From Elmis aenea (Eukaryota; Arthropoda; Insecta; Coleoptera; Elmidae), in NCBI GenBank assembly GCA_947652605.1, contig OX393583.1, positions 11,387,222 through 11,451,221 of the forward strand: DNA of 64,000 bases. Direction: 5' to 3'. Positions 10,387 through 21,671 of the stretch are shown here, piece by piece (positions within the stretch are counted from its first letter, which is position 1; every line of letters begins with the position of its first letter). The position numbers and the translations under genes were made by a program. Under the pieces are notes generated by a model. It was not told the DNA's origin, did not search any database, and saw nothing but the letters and a program-made list of their open reading frames with translations.

Positions 10387-12481
10387 CAGGATGTCCCCGT
10401 TATCACCGCAAATATTTTAAGTGGTGATAGAGGACCTTTTTCTTAAAACAAATTTCAAGTAAAACTTTATTCTAAAAGCAAATGCTAAGCAGATATCAAC
10501 ACTTAATTGTTTTTTTTACACTTCTGCATTTAAAATGCTCTGTCGCCGAAAATATTGATTCTATCGTAAAATATCTTAAAGCTTTTTAATAGAGCATGAA
10601 ATTATCTACAAAATTAGTTTTAATTATTTTTGGTCTACAGACAATGGTTTAAGAGTTATAAAGCAGTTTGTACAAAAAAATGTTAAAAATTTAAAAACTT
10701 TTATTGTTTTAGACTTTGCAACCGCTGTATCTTTAAAACGAAAGGTTGTACAAAAAAACTGACGGCCCAATCCGGATAGCAAATTTTACGGGCTACAACT
10801 TTGGTACGTTGAAATTTTTAGTAAATCAAACCGATTTTTCGAAAAAGTTGAGAATAAGAAACAAAGTGCAAAAAACATCCGAGAAATAAAGTTTTGTAGG
10901 TATTTAAAAACGCTTTTTAAGAGAGTGCGACTATGTAACTGAAAATGATGCAGGTCATTTTGAACACTTATTGAACTAATTTTGTGGTTACATGTTAATT
11001 TTATTGTGTCAAGATTGATTTTTTCATTGTTTTGCATTTTATCGTTTTTGAAAAAAAAAACGAGGAGTAATGATGTTTTGTATTTAAAAATGCCAAAAAA
11101 TCGGCACCATTCATAAAATTATGTATCTCATCAGTTTCAAAGCTTTTTATGAAGTTTGAATTTCTTCAGAAAACCACCACATATCATTTTTTAAGGAGCT
11201 AACGATCAAATTTAACAAAAAACTGTAAAATTTCATTTAAATAAGTTATGTAAGTTTTTAAAAACGCCGCATCGTTTTAACGAAACGGCCTAGAGCAAAA
11301 CCTATGCCTATTGCGGATAAGGAATTTAACGGACTACAACTTTGGTAAATATGTTGTTCAATAAAACCAAACCTATCATAGAAAGGTTTATAATAGTGAA
11401 AGAGATAAAAAAAAAAAAACGATAACATGCAAAACAGTGCAAAAATCCATTTTGACACAATAAAATTAACATGTAACCACAAAATTACTTCAATAAGTGT
11501 TTAAAATGACCTCCATCTTTTTCAATTACATAGACGCACTCTCTTTAAAAGCATTTTTAAATACAAAACTTTATTCGGTTTGATTTTCCAAAAAATTTAA
11601 TGTACCAAAGTTGTAGCCCATAAAATTTGCTATCCGGAATGGGTCGTCGGTCTTTTTGTACAACCTTTCGTTTTAAAGATATAGCGATTGCAAAGTCTAA
11701 GAAACAAAGTTTTTAAAATTTTGACATTTTTTGTACAAATTGCCATATACATACATAACTTTTAAACCATTGCCTGCAAACAAAAAATAAATAGAACTAA
11801 TTTTGTAGATAATTTCATGCTCTATTAAAAAGCTTAAAGGTTTATCCTCGAAGCCATCATGTTCGTAAAAAATAATGTAGATCTGTTCGAAGAGAATATA
11901 AGAAATCATGCAGCCAATACGCGACATAAAAAAAACCTAAAACCCGATTGTTTCAAATATACCTATCTTCAAAAAAATGTAGCCTCCACAATTATTGCTA
12001 TATATAATAAATTTAACCTGAGAGTATAATAAATCTTCCCACCCGCGAATTGAAGAAGAAATTAAGAAAAGTTCTGATTTCTAAAGCTTACTATGGAGTA
12101 AGCGAATATTTAAATGATGCTGACTTTGTAAAATGTTATATGTAAATATCATTTTTCTGTGTTTTTTCTTTTTTATTAACTATGTATATTATTTGTAATG
12201 TACGTAAATTATTATTGTGACAAGTTCTACACCTTTTTTGGGATATTCAGAACAAATAAAGATTATTATTATTATATTATTATTATTATTATACAATAAA
12301 ATTGACATTTTCGGCGACAGGGTCTTATAAATGCAGAAGTGTAAAAAAATCAAGTAAGTGTTGATATCTGCTTAGCATGATAGCATTTGATTTTAGAAAA
12401 AAATTGTACTTGAAATTTTTTGTTAGAAAAAGGTCCTCTATCACCACTTAAAATATTCGCGGTGATAACGGGGACACCCTG
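10387..12481. mobile_element. TA-flanked foldback element B
   Basis: Starts CAGGATGTCCCCGTTATCAC and ends with the inverse, GTGATAACGGGGACACCCTG. TA flanks both ends (10,385-10,386 and 12,482-12,483). The arms are long: the block CAATCCGGATAGCAAATTTT near 10,767 reappears inverted near 11,620. A third, direct-orientation version of that block near 11,310 shows further internal duplication. The right arm is interrupted by a 3'-terminal non-LTR insertion at about 11,843-12,292. No transposase gene. Confidence 0.8.
11843..12292 (+). pseudogene. 5'-truncated non-LTR retrotransposon: C-terminus, 3' UTR and (TTA)n tail
   Basis: The plus strand encodes the C-terminal part of an insect non-LTR polyprotein: FVKNNVDLFEENIRNHAANT, RHKKNLKPDCFKYTYLQ and IIAIYNKFNL. 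After a frameshift near 12,025 it continues INLPTRELKKKLRKVL and YYGVSEYLND. A 3' UTR with AACAAATAAAG and a TTA-repeat tail follows. It replaces the expected continuation of the right arm of foldback B, so the insertion came after that element formed. The 3' UTR matches the antisense fragment at about 61,942-62,015 (GACAAGTTCTAC and TTCAGAACAAATAAAG). Confidence 0.8.
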
Positions 12482-12483
12482 TA

Positions 12484-13687
12484 TATCCTGACAAAGAATT
12501 TTTATTTAATTTGTCAAATACAAAATGTTAAATTAATAAAGTTTTTGCATTACGTATATTCATTCTTTTATTTAAATATCTGGATTGTGAGCAATTTTGC
12601 ATAAACTGCTTTAAAAAAAAATTATCGAATTTAATCCATAATTTTGAGCGGTGTTATTGATTAATAAAAATATATTGAAAAATTAATTTTTAATATGGCA
12701 CATCCTGTATAGGTACCTGCGAAATTCAAAATTTGATACGTTCTTGTTCTTCCTTACATATCGAAGCAGATCTATATGAAACAAACAATTATTTTTTTAT
12801 TTGAAATAATTTCTACTCATTTAGAATATAAAATAATTGATAACGTATCATACAAATATTAATTTTTATTGATAATCTAGCCATGTACTGTAGTACGTAC
12901 AAATCAAATTTAAGTTAAAAATAAAAAAGTTATTAGGCCTATTATATTAATTTTTTATTTATGAAAAAACTAAAAATTTGCCAAGTTTCAAATTGGATTT
13001 AAAAACTCTTAATACGATTTATTCATATAAAGTGTCTACGAACTATTATCATTATTTTAATTGCGACAAGAAAACTTCAATTATATTTTGATTGTAAAAC
13101 TGATTATTTTTGGTAATTTAAAACAGCAACATCAGCAGTAAATTCAATATTTGTTACTGTCTTATTTCTTTATTCATCCGAATTTACAAACTCACTGCAG
13201 TGTAAGTACAAAATACAGGTTAAACGTAAAAGTGGGTAATCAAATAGGAAATTTAAAGTGGAAACAGTGTTGTCAGATTTTAGTACTGATAACGTCTGTT
13301 GTACATATCAAAAATATACAATATACAGCATGCGACTGGTGCGCCGCCTATAGCGAAAGCGGCGAACTAATTCTGTATAAAAAAAGTCATTCTACCGACT
13401 TTTCAAGCCCGGCTGAAATTTCACAAGGAACATAAGCTACGTCAGTAATGAATGTTACTATGGAAAAACGTTCACAGACCCGAAGGCGGGTCTGACAACG
13501 TAGGTTTTGGTCTGGTAACGTCGGTCGAATATGTCAAAACGGGACTGTATAAGCGGTATTATAAATCTATATATATATATATATATATAGTAGTGTTGAA
13601 ATAAGCAAAATATCACAAAACATGACTTAAACAATGGGTAGATATTAAATATCATCCATTTTCCGTATAAAAAATGTATTTACTAAG
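12484..13687. other. Unassigned interior of the piggyBac shell
   Basis: AT-rich sequence with one outward GGCACATCCTGTATAGG-type repeat end near 12,695 and an (AT)n run near 13,568-13,589. A small GC-rich hairpin with GACCCG and CGGGTC lies near 13,480. No convincing gene: the ORF at 13,151-13,435 has no recognisable domain. Confidence 0.4.
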
Positions 13688-13719
13688 AATTTTCATACAA
13701 AATATATGAAGGTACAATT

Positions 13720-16700
13720 GGACGGCGTTATGCACAAAGCTATCAACCCACAAAATATCAAATATTGGGTTAGAGCTATATTCGTACTGTACAGTATGTG
13801 TTCTTCATTGTGTAAAAACCTTCCAAGCCTCAAGCAATGATATACCCTATAAAATTTTACACGGCTAACCAACATATTGATATTATACGGTATTTGGATT
13901 TGCAGAAAGCTACCAACCCAGTTGGTTGTATCCTGCATATTCCATCTAAGGCATCCAAGTGGTTTGGTAGCTTTCTGAAAATATTGTTTCTTGATATGCT
14001 CAGCTGTTTGTTTATGTCTATTAGCTTTATAGTGATCCGGAGTGTTAAAAAAAGACTTTTAAAGTAGCCGACGACCGTTTAAAATTAAATTATTGGTTTA
14101 TAGTTTATAATACATAGTAGTTAGTACTCAATACAATGTATAGTTGTCGTACAGCTAAAATATTGGAGGCTGCTCTAGCAAAAAAGGAAAATCATGGTAA
14201 GTGTTTATACCATTTTGATTATTATTGATTTTCTGTGTAGCTATATTATAATATTCAAAATATTTAAACGTTTCAAGTAATTTGTGGCTCTTGAATAGAG
14301 TGTATTTTTTGGTAAATTTTATTTAGGTGGTCAAAAAGTTAAAAAGTATATATTTTTGAATATAGGTTAGGTTATAATATAAACAACGGAATCTAGCTGT
14401 ACACAGGAAATTAAAGATATACTGATGAAGTTAATTCGTTAATTTCATGTAGACATAGGTTTTTATTTCTGTAATATTAAAATATATCTCTTATTTAGAT
14501 TTGTTACAACCCTATGATAAACCAACCCCCAAAGCTGAAAAAGTCACCGTAAATACGACTTTTGAATGTTCAGAAGTACCTAATAATCAAGTGCTAACAA
14601 TCCTTACTCCTGTCTCTACAAACGATCAAGTTATTTTGCAATATTCTACTGTTGCTAACGAAAATTATTATCTATCAGAAGATAGTGACGACTCGGTGGC
14701 AGATCCCACATATGAAATAGAAGAAGAAGAAGAATACCAAGAAAAAGAAACAGATGAAACTTTATTTGACGACAATAATCAAAATAGACCTTTACATGTA
14801 GTTGCTGATAGCGAACCCACCCAAAACGAAACGCTAGAAAAATTGGAAGGAAGACCACGGAAGGGCCGAAAAAGAAAATTTCCCGATCAAACTCGCAAAG
14901 AAAAAAAAATAAGAAAGTACAGCAACCAACCTTATTATAACTATAAAGGTATCAAAATAAACGCTAAGACGTTTCTTGATTTTTATTGCAACTGTATTTC
15001 GAAATGTGCCGAGAATGTTCCAGTTAAAACCCGCAAATCTGAATTTGATAGATTTTGGTCACTAAAAACTTATGACAGCCAAACAAATTTCATTGCTGCA
15101 AGTGTGTCAGAAATTGAAAAAAAGAGAACATATGGTAGAAACACAGAAAAACGGAAGTTCTCTAGAATTTATAAAATCAAAGATACTAAAGTATGCAGAG
15201 ACATGTTTATTAAAACTTTGGGCATAACTACATTTAGAGTAAACACTGCTTTAAAAAAATTTCATGGACGGGCTCCTATTTCCGATCAAAGAGGCTTAAA
15301 GCAGGGTGGTAAGAACAAATTGCCCGAGGAAAAAGTTCAAGCTGTTATTAATCATATTAACAAGATACCAAGATACACTTCTCACTATTGCCGCGAGCAA
15401 ACTAGTGCTCAATATTTACCTCCTGAAATTACATTACAGAAAATGTATAATATGTATGAGCAAGAAGAAACAAATCCAGTTAGCCTAATGTCTTACAAAA
15501 AGGTATTTTACACCAAATTTAATTTGAAAATCAAAGCATTAAAAAAGGATACCTGCAATATATGTGACACCTTGAAAATAAAAATAGACAATGAAACTGA
15601 TGAAGAAAAAAAAGAACAGCTTAAGCAGGAACATAATAAACATCTAAAAGTAGCCGAGGAAGCACAGAAAATGAGAAGAGAAGATTTTTGTATGGCAAAA
15701 GAGTCTGAAGAACATGAATGTTTAAGTTTTGATTTAGAAAAAACATTACCGCTTCCAAGAATACCTACAAGTATTGTATTTTATAAAAGACAGCTATGGG
15801 TGTATAACGCAGGTGTACATAGTGGCAAAGAAAACCGTGGTTATTGCTACGTTTGGATAGAGGGATTAGCGGGAAGAGGCGCCCAAGAAATAGGATCTTG
15901 CCTCTTAAAACATGTAAAAACTAAATTATCTCCAGAAGTAAAACATCTGACCCTTTGGTGTGATTCTTGCGGAGGGCAGAACCGCAACATTAAGCTAATA
16001 CTTATGCTGAAATCGATATTGCACGGTACGAAGATGAACCTTGAAAGCATTACTGTTAAATATCTGTGTTCTGGACACAGCTTCCTCCCAAATGACACCG
16101 ATTTTAGCGACATTGAATCTGCTCTCAAACACCAACAAAGACTTTACACTCTAAACGATTACATAGAGGTAATGCGTACATGTAGAAGGAAAAAACCCTT
16201 GACAGTTACTCAAATGCTTCCAGAAGATTTTCTGGGCGTAATGAATATTGAGAAGAAAATCGTCAATCGAAAAATTACAGATAATAAAGAAAAAATCAAC
16301 TGGTTAAAGATAAGATCGATCAAAATTGAAAAAAAGGACTCCTTTGTGCTAAAGATGCAACAAAACGATTTTTCACAACCGTATCAAGAAATTTCTATTA
16401 AAAAATCTACTCGAGGTAGACCTTACAACGAAGACATCTTTGATGACTTGATACCATTGTGGCCCAACGGAAAACCTATTGCTGAAGCAAAACTCCAAAA
16501 TTTAAAAGAAATGATACATCTTATTCCGGAAGATGCATTACCTTTTTATCAAAATTTACAGGGTGCCAATATCACCGAAGATGTTGACGGCTATAATGTT
16601 GAAGACTTAGATTTTGAAATTGACGTTGGACAATAAGTTTTTTTAATACATCCTTTGGTTTATAAACTTATGAATATGATCTTGTTTTTACTAATAAAAA

Positions 16701-16991
16701 TAGGTGTTTAATTATAATATTCAGTTGTTTCATTTTAAGATTGTTTCTTTAGATTGATTTTACAAAAAGCAGAAACCTACCGACTAACAAAAATTGTCAT
16801 TATTACCGTAATTTAACGGTTAAACCATCAGGACATACATCAAATATCGAAATATCATCCTAATATCAATATTAAATTAATAGATGTTTGCTATACTTTT
16901 AGGTTTTTTTTAAAATTTAGTATAAACTTCAAAGCGTATTATCTCAGTTTGTCATAAATGTGGGTTGAAAGCTTTGTGCATAACGCCGTCC
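13720..16991 (+). mobile_element. Autonomous-looking DNA transposon carrying the 732-aa gene
   Basis: The left end GGACGGCGTTATGCACAAAG and the right end CTTTGTGCATAACGCCGTCC are perfect inverses. The similarity extends inward through TCAACCCACA to roughly 40 bp with one or two mismatches. Both ends abut AATT (13,716-13,719 and 16,992-16,995) within the palindrome GGTAC-AATT-GTACC, so the exact duplication length is ambiguous. The outside flanks together reconstruct the subterminal sequence seen at the left end of the piggyBac shell (7,355-7,390), so the element inserted into the right end of that shell. It holds one spliced, uninterrupted gene. Confidence 0.8.
14136..16636 (+). CDS. Probable RNase H-like transposase (DUF7869-type), two exons, 732 aa
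   Basis: Exon 1 is 14136-14196 (ATG; MYSCRTAKILEAALAKKENH), followed by a GTAAGT donor. The 302-base intron ends TTATTTAG and exon 2 is 14499-16636; the phase joins cleanly (G plus AT gives Asp). No stop or frameshift is seen. Order: acidic Ser/Glu-rich N-terminus (about 75-110); basic nuclear-signal-like RKGRKRKF; a Cys cluster CNCISKC (about 180); a CNIC pair with a following charged, His-containing helix (about 370-420); then an RNase H-like core. Candidate catalytic acids are D432 (LSFDLEK), D509 (WCDSCGGQNRN) and D553 (FLPNDTDF). The WCDSCGGQN block recalls a multi-copy insect family annotated from memory as DUF7869; the family name is recall and the acid assignment is inference. An AATAAA lies at 16,693. 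It is the only intact transposon gene in the window. Confidence 0.8.
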
Positions 16992-17047
16992 AATTGTACC
17001 TTTACCGCCTGTTACATTGTAAAATTATGCCGCCTGACGAGGGTTAA

Positions 17048-18481
17048 GTAATGAAAATTGACTGTAGTTAATATTTTTGGTGATAAAAATAACAAAAAAT
17101 TTACATAAATGTCACTTGCCCAGTATTGGACATCTCCAAGATGACCAATTTCTAATTTGGACAGCTTAATATCCAGTAATGGACTTGCTCTAATATGAAC
17201 TGAATAAATAAGACAATAAGAATAATTTCTATTTATTACATTTAGTTGTAAACATATAATTTTTAAGTTTAGGTTTAACACAAAATTAGTTTTTACACTT
17301 CGTATTCGGAAACGCTAGCTTCATTTGTTGCGTCACAATTCTCATACAAATATTCTTCACCAGGTTGATTATTTTTTATTGTTTATTAATACATACGCTA
17401 TGTATTCTTCAGGCTTTCGCGGCTATCGTCCATGTTACAATCTTCGTTCCCGGGTTTGGAACCGCGTCTTCTTGATTTGTGTGACGTTTCTACCATTCTA
17501 TGTTGGTCTTTATCAGTCGTTTGATCTCGCGATTTTATTGTAAATTATTAGGGCAACGTAATTTTCTGAGTAGGCTATGACGGTAGACATCGGTAATTTT
17601 TAAACAATTGGAAGATAAAAACAAGAAAGTTATAATATTATCTTTTACTTTCGAATTTTCGACATTTTTTATAATGCAGATGTAATTTTACCAATAGCTA
17701 AAGTGCTCCTTTTTTCATCTTTTAATTCAGTGGCTATTATGAGGGCTAATAAAAACAAAGTTATCTCTGTAACGCATTCGATTTTTGTCACTATTTGTGA
17801 AGAAAGATTTGTCGATCACTTAAGATCAGTTTTTTATAACCATCTGGTATTTATCGGTTTTGACCAGATATTCAGTTTTTGTAGTAATTAAGATTAAAAT
17901 GTCGTGTATGTTTTTTTTTTTTAATCAAGATATTCAGTAGGTACTTATATTTAAAGTTATCCCAACAATTTTTTTTTACCACAAAAGTTAAAATCTATTA
18001 ACCAAAATGTTCAAATGTAAAATAATCATTTATTTTGAGAAATAATAAAGCTTTTGAATCATTACATTCCAACATGTACTTTACTTTCAACCAATACGGT
18101 TACTAATCGATAACAGAATAACAGAATGGTCTATCAACTGTTATTATTGTAGTTTCCTGAATTTGAACCGTTTATGCATTTACTATTGACAATGTAAAAA
18201 GTAAAACGCTTTTCTGTGTGTTTGAAGTTTTACACCCATACATGGTTTTATTGTAATAGATAAAACTGACTCCCTAGAAGCGATAACGAATTTTTTTTTA
18301 CTTTTAAGTGTATGCAACAAATACATGTCAAGTATCAATAATAGTTTTACACATCAGATAAGACAGAAGTTATGCGATAAAGCTGTGAGAGTAAAGATTA
18401 ACAATTAACAATGTGTACATTTAATAACTTCTAACTCTATAAATAACAGAAATTGTTGGAATTGCTTAACCCTTCCCCACT
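17048..18481. other. Unassigned AT-rich sequence
   Basis: Contains the interspersed repeat shared with 4,535-4,680 (here 17,525-17,665). The short ORFs at 17,012-17,281, 17,325-17,543 and 17,703-17,891 have no recognisable domain or conserved context. No gene supported. Confidence 0.4.
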
Positions 18482-18996
18482 ACATGCTAATGCTTTCGTG
18501 TTCACTCATTTTTAAAATTGAAGACACGTGGTCAAACTTAACCTCAAAAATGTGTTTTACGTTTACAGTGCGAAAGTTTAAATACTATAAAAAAAAACTG
18601 TTAATCCAACACTATAAACTAATCACTTCATCAGTTCCTGATCCCTCTTCTGAACACTGTGGTGATGACTCACATAAATCCACATAAATTATTTTAAACT
18701 TTCTAAGAGAGCAAACATAAAACGAGCGGTAACAGTAACAACATTTATTCGCACTCTCATTCTCCCAATTACAATACAATTCCGCCAACGGTAACCTAGC
18801 ATACGCTATACACTAACTCCATCTACATCCTGGAGCGCCAAATTTAAATTTTAAACTTATAATATACTACAAAACAATATAAATATATTGGACCAATAAC
18901 ATATTAATATTGAGTTTTCTGATATTGGTTGTTCATTAAAAAACTTGAAAAGATCTATACTGGCTAAATGTTGCCAGACAATAGAGGGTAAATATA

Positions 18997-19405
18997 CGAG
19001 GCATGTCCACAAAGTAAGTTTCCCACTCGTCCCACAGCTAGCAAACCTTATATTGCGCGAAGCGACTACGCGTACGTGATAGAGCAATGATGTAGCATGG
19101 CGCATGCACTAACAGTACTTCACGCGTTCTCACAGCAGCATCGTTGCAGCTGTTAAAGATGGGCGCTCTTATTCCAGCTCCCGTTCTCCACGTCGACTTC
19201 CTGACCAGAGGTGAGACGGTGAATGCTGAACGTTATTGCGAAACACTGCAGAAATTGCGACGGGCCATTCGGACAAGCGACGCGGGATACTTAGTGCCGA
19301 AAATAGCTGAACACTTGCTGTATCTGTTGCAATAAATATTTCCATGAAATTGTGTTTTGCTTCTATAAACGGCCCCAGGGGAACTTACTTTGTGGACGAG
19401 CCTCG
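18997..19405 (+). mobile_element. Internally deleted mariner element
   Basis: The TIRs are CGAGGCATGTCCACAAAGTA at left and the inverse of a near-identical sequence at right (TACTTTGTGGACGAGCCTCG). TA is duplicated at 18,995-18,996 and 19,406-19,407. The paralogous empty site, GGGTAAATATATTTTGTTTA at about 35,574, lacks it. At 409 bp it is far below the roughly 1.3 kb of a full mariner. Confidence 0.9.
19144..19335 (+). pseudogene. mariner transposase fragment
   Basis: The peptide LTRGETVNAERYCETLQKLR followed by RAIR matches the mariner transposase segment just before the second catalytic-Asp region. It then jumps, through a deletion, to DAGYLVPKIAEHLL and a stop. Both flanking catalytic motifs are absent, so it cannot be functional. 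Similar peptides would be expected in related mariners elsewhere in the genome. Confidence 0.8.
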
Positions 19406-19618
19406 TATTTTGTTTATGTCTAGCCAATAAAAATAAACTGGAAATATTCATCAAACAATATAAACATATTGGACCAATAATATATTAACATTGAGTTGTC
19501 CGATATTGGTAATTCATTTAAAAACTAGAAAAAACCTATATTGGCTGAATGTTGCCAATATTGGGCCCGCGTAACAATATTTGGCTAATATTAGGCCAAT
19601 ATTATTGTACTACTTGGG

Positions 19619-20386
19619 TTGTGTACACGTAAAATTTTACAATATATAATATATATATATATAATATACTTGAAACTAATTTTAAAACATGCACGTCTAG
19701 AAATACTATAAGTTTCATTAAAAACTTTTTTTTTATAAGTTGTCATTAAGGGCAATAATGGACTTTATCGCACTATTGGCGCACCCTGTATCTACATATA
19801 TTTAAACGCAAAACATGACTGCAAACGCAGCCGTGCTTCTCCTGGACTGATTTATTCTGAATGCATACCAGACGTGTCCCAGTTTATCACTTCAAAATGA
19901 CTACATATGCAGCCGATGTTCGCGAAGGTGTTAAGATGTTGCCTCAACGAAGTTAAAACAAAATTTTAAAAAGTCATAAAACAAAAATTACCCATTAATA
20001 TTTTAGATTTCGTCAGTGTTTATGAACACGGTTGCAGTTAACTTCAGAAATCTGTTTTTATGTCATAAGAATATCAAGAAGCAAAAGATGCCAGAGCAGA
20101 TATAGAGTTGATTAAGGAACATGGATTCGCTCAAGTGCCTACTAGTTTTTTAAGAACATTAATTTAAACGCAATATTGAATGAAGTTGCCTGCTTCTGAG
20201 AGAGAAACATGTTTTTTTTATCGCCTCGATTTAAGTGCGTTATCTTGAAGAACTTGACCTTCGTCATTTGACTTGTTCAAAACTGATTGTGATAATTCAT
20301 AATCATTTCACCTGCATTGTTGGTTTTAAACTTATTGGAAATAGATTTGTTGTAACAAATTGGCGCTCGCCATATATGCTAATCTC
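19619..20386. other. Unassigned sequence
   Basis: AT-rich, with a GGCGCACCCTGTATC repeat-end motif near 19,778. A short plus-strand peptide near 20,088 (AKDARADIELIKEHGFAQVP) has no recognised homology. Nothing else is supportable. Confidence 0.35.
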
Positions 20387-20487
20387 ACACCTTTTTTTTA
20401 ATTCTACTATCGATTTAACCCTTGTGTACACATGTAGCTATCGGTGTACACAAGGGTTAAATCGATAGTAGAATAAAAAAAAGGTGT
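20387..20487. repeat. Near-perfect 44-bp hairpin with TTAA-bounded core
   Basis: The arms run from ACACC through CTACTATCGAT, TTAA and CCCTTGTGTACAC, a 12-base loop (20,432-20,443), then the inverse arm to GGTGT. The inner CCCTTGTGTACAC...GTGTACACAAGGG is itself bounded by TTAA on both sides, like a miniature piggyBac-type element, but the palindrome continues past the TTAA sites. Confidence 0.8.
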
Positions 20488-21182
20488 ATTTGTATATTTT
20501 TTTTATATTTTAAAATCGATTAATTTTTCATATTTATCTAAAATTTTGACGACTGAGCTTTTGTGACATCCTTAAGCATATAAAATGGAAGTGATTAATT
20601 AATAATTTTTTTTTAAGCTAATTTCATTAGTTGAATTTAACACTACTTAACCTAGAACTACATTACAACACGCATAGATACACACAGTATCTTCATGCAC
20701 TACTGCTAAAAATCAGATAAAGATTTATAATATAGCCGTCCTAAACAATATAAAAAACAATAAATTAATCAGTTTTCTTGCAAAAATGTTAATTTAAGCA
20801 ATATGCAGAGTAAAGTGCCCTAATATGGAACAGTTACCTATTATGGAATACATCAGTTTTATGACAATGAATACGCGATATCTGTTGAAAAGTATATGCA
20901 CCTATTTGTACATCGATCACACATTCCCAAATGTAAAATAGTTAAAAAATACTCACTGGATTACATAACAGTTACAAATATACTTTTGACGTGCTACTGA
21001 GTTTTTAGGCTCAATCTCTCAGTGCTAAATATTATATGCTAGGGTAAATGATATAAAATATTTTATTGCATGTTTATTTAGCATGTACATTTCAATTAAA
21101 TAGACCAAAATTTTGATTGGGACCATTTCATGTTTTACATATACCGATTTTTGAAATGTCACATTGATACCTAATATGAAAT

Positions 21183-21389
21183 ACATAGAGATGCCTTATA
21201 ATGAATATGATTATGTTCACGAAGTACAGGAACCTTGGAGTAAAGTTTGAGGACAGTGAAATTCAGAAGTTTTCGAGAAGCCATGAAGAAAGACTACTGC
21301 AGCACGTGAATATCGAGGCTATCCAGCTTCTCGATAACACAAATATAGTCAGGAGACTCAAAAGGAAAAAACCCTTTGAGCTGGTATAA
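21183..21389 (+). pseudogene. Possible C-terminal fragment of a pogo/Tigger-like protein
   Basis: The plus strand encodes FEDSEIQKFSRSHEERLLQH and IEAIQLLDNTNIVRRLKRKK-PFELV before a stop. The RRLKR-K---L ending resembles tails I recall from pogo/CENP-B-type transposases, but the evidence is weak. About 320 bp upstream (20,815-20,855) is an AAAGTGCCCTAATATGGAAC motif that could be an element end. Alternative: an exon of an unrecognised host gene. The hAT element at 21,410 begins 20 bp downstream. Confidence 0.3.
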
Positions 21390-21671
21390 TGTGACATTAT
21401 TAGTGCTTACAGTGGCGGATCTTGATTTTGTGGGGCCCCAGGCGCAACCTGATCTGGAGGCCCCCTATTAAGATGGTTCTCTAAAATGAACAATGCAGAA
21501 AAATCATAACGTTTTTTATTTTTAGAACCAACAAAAACATAAACACAAAAATCAAATACGGAAACAAAAAAATATTCTCAGATACCAGAAAAAAAAATCA
21601 CATTCCCATTTAAAAGAAAAAATCCCATCTCAGGTAAAAAAAATCACAGTAAAATTCTGAATCATACAGTA

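Larger units (their letters stand above)
7146..17043. mobile_element. piggyBac-type element shell (9.9 kb) with nested insertions
   Basis: The left end reads TTAA then CCCTTGTCAGGCGG (TTAA at 7142-7145). The right end reads CCGCCTGACGAGGG then TTAA (17,044-17,047). TTAA duplication and CCC-terminal TIRs are the piggyBac signature. A second inner repeat, AACAGGCGG followed by GGTACAAT, occurs inside each end (7,342-7,369 and, inverted, 16,992-17,014). The sequence that follows it at left (7,364-7,390) reappears inverted at 13,688-13,716, immediately before a younger nested element. Inside are a decayed transposase, a second piggyBac-like remnant, a foldback and the intact 732-aa gene element. 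Whether all this arrived as separate insertions or partly by rearrangement is inference. Confidence 0.7.
18482..19618 (+). mobile_element. Truncated copy of the 32.6-35.8 kb TA-flanked element
   Basis: From CATGCTAATGCTTTCGTG at 18,483 onward this matches the second half of the complete element at 32,585-35,789, to the shared terminus TACTACTTGGG. The 5' half is missing. It lacks the hAT insertion: the site AACACTATAAACTAATCAC at about 18,609 is uninterrupted. It has two subterminal repeat units of about 175 bp (from 18,862 and 19,448), where the complete copy has three. A mariner remnant sits inside the first unit. Confidence 0.85.
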
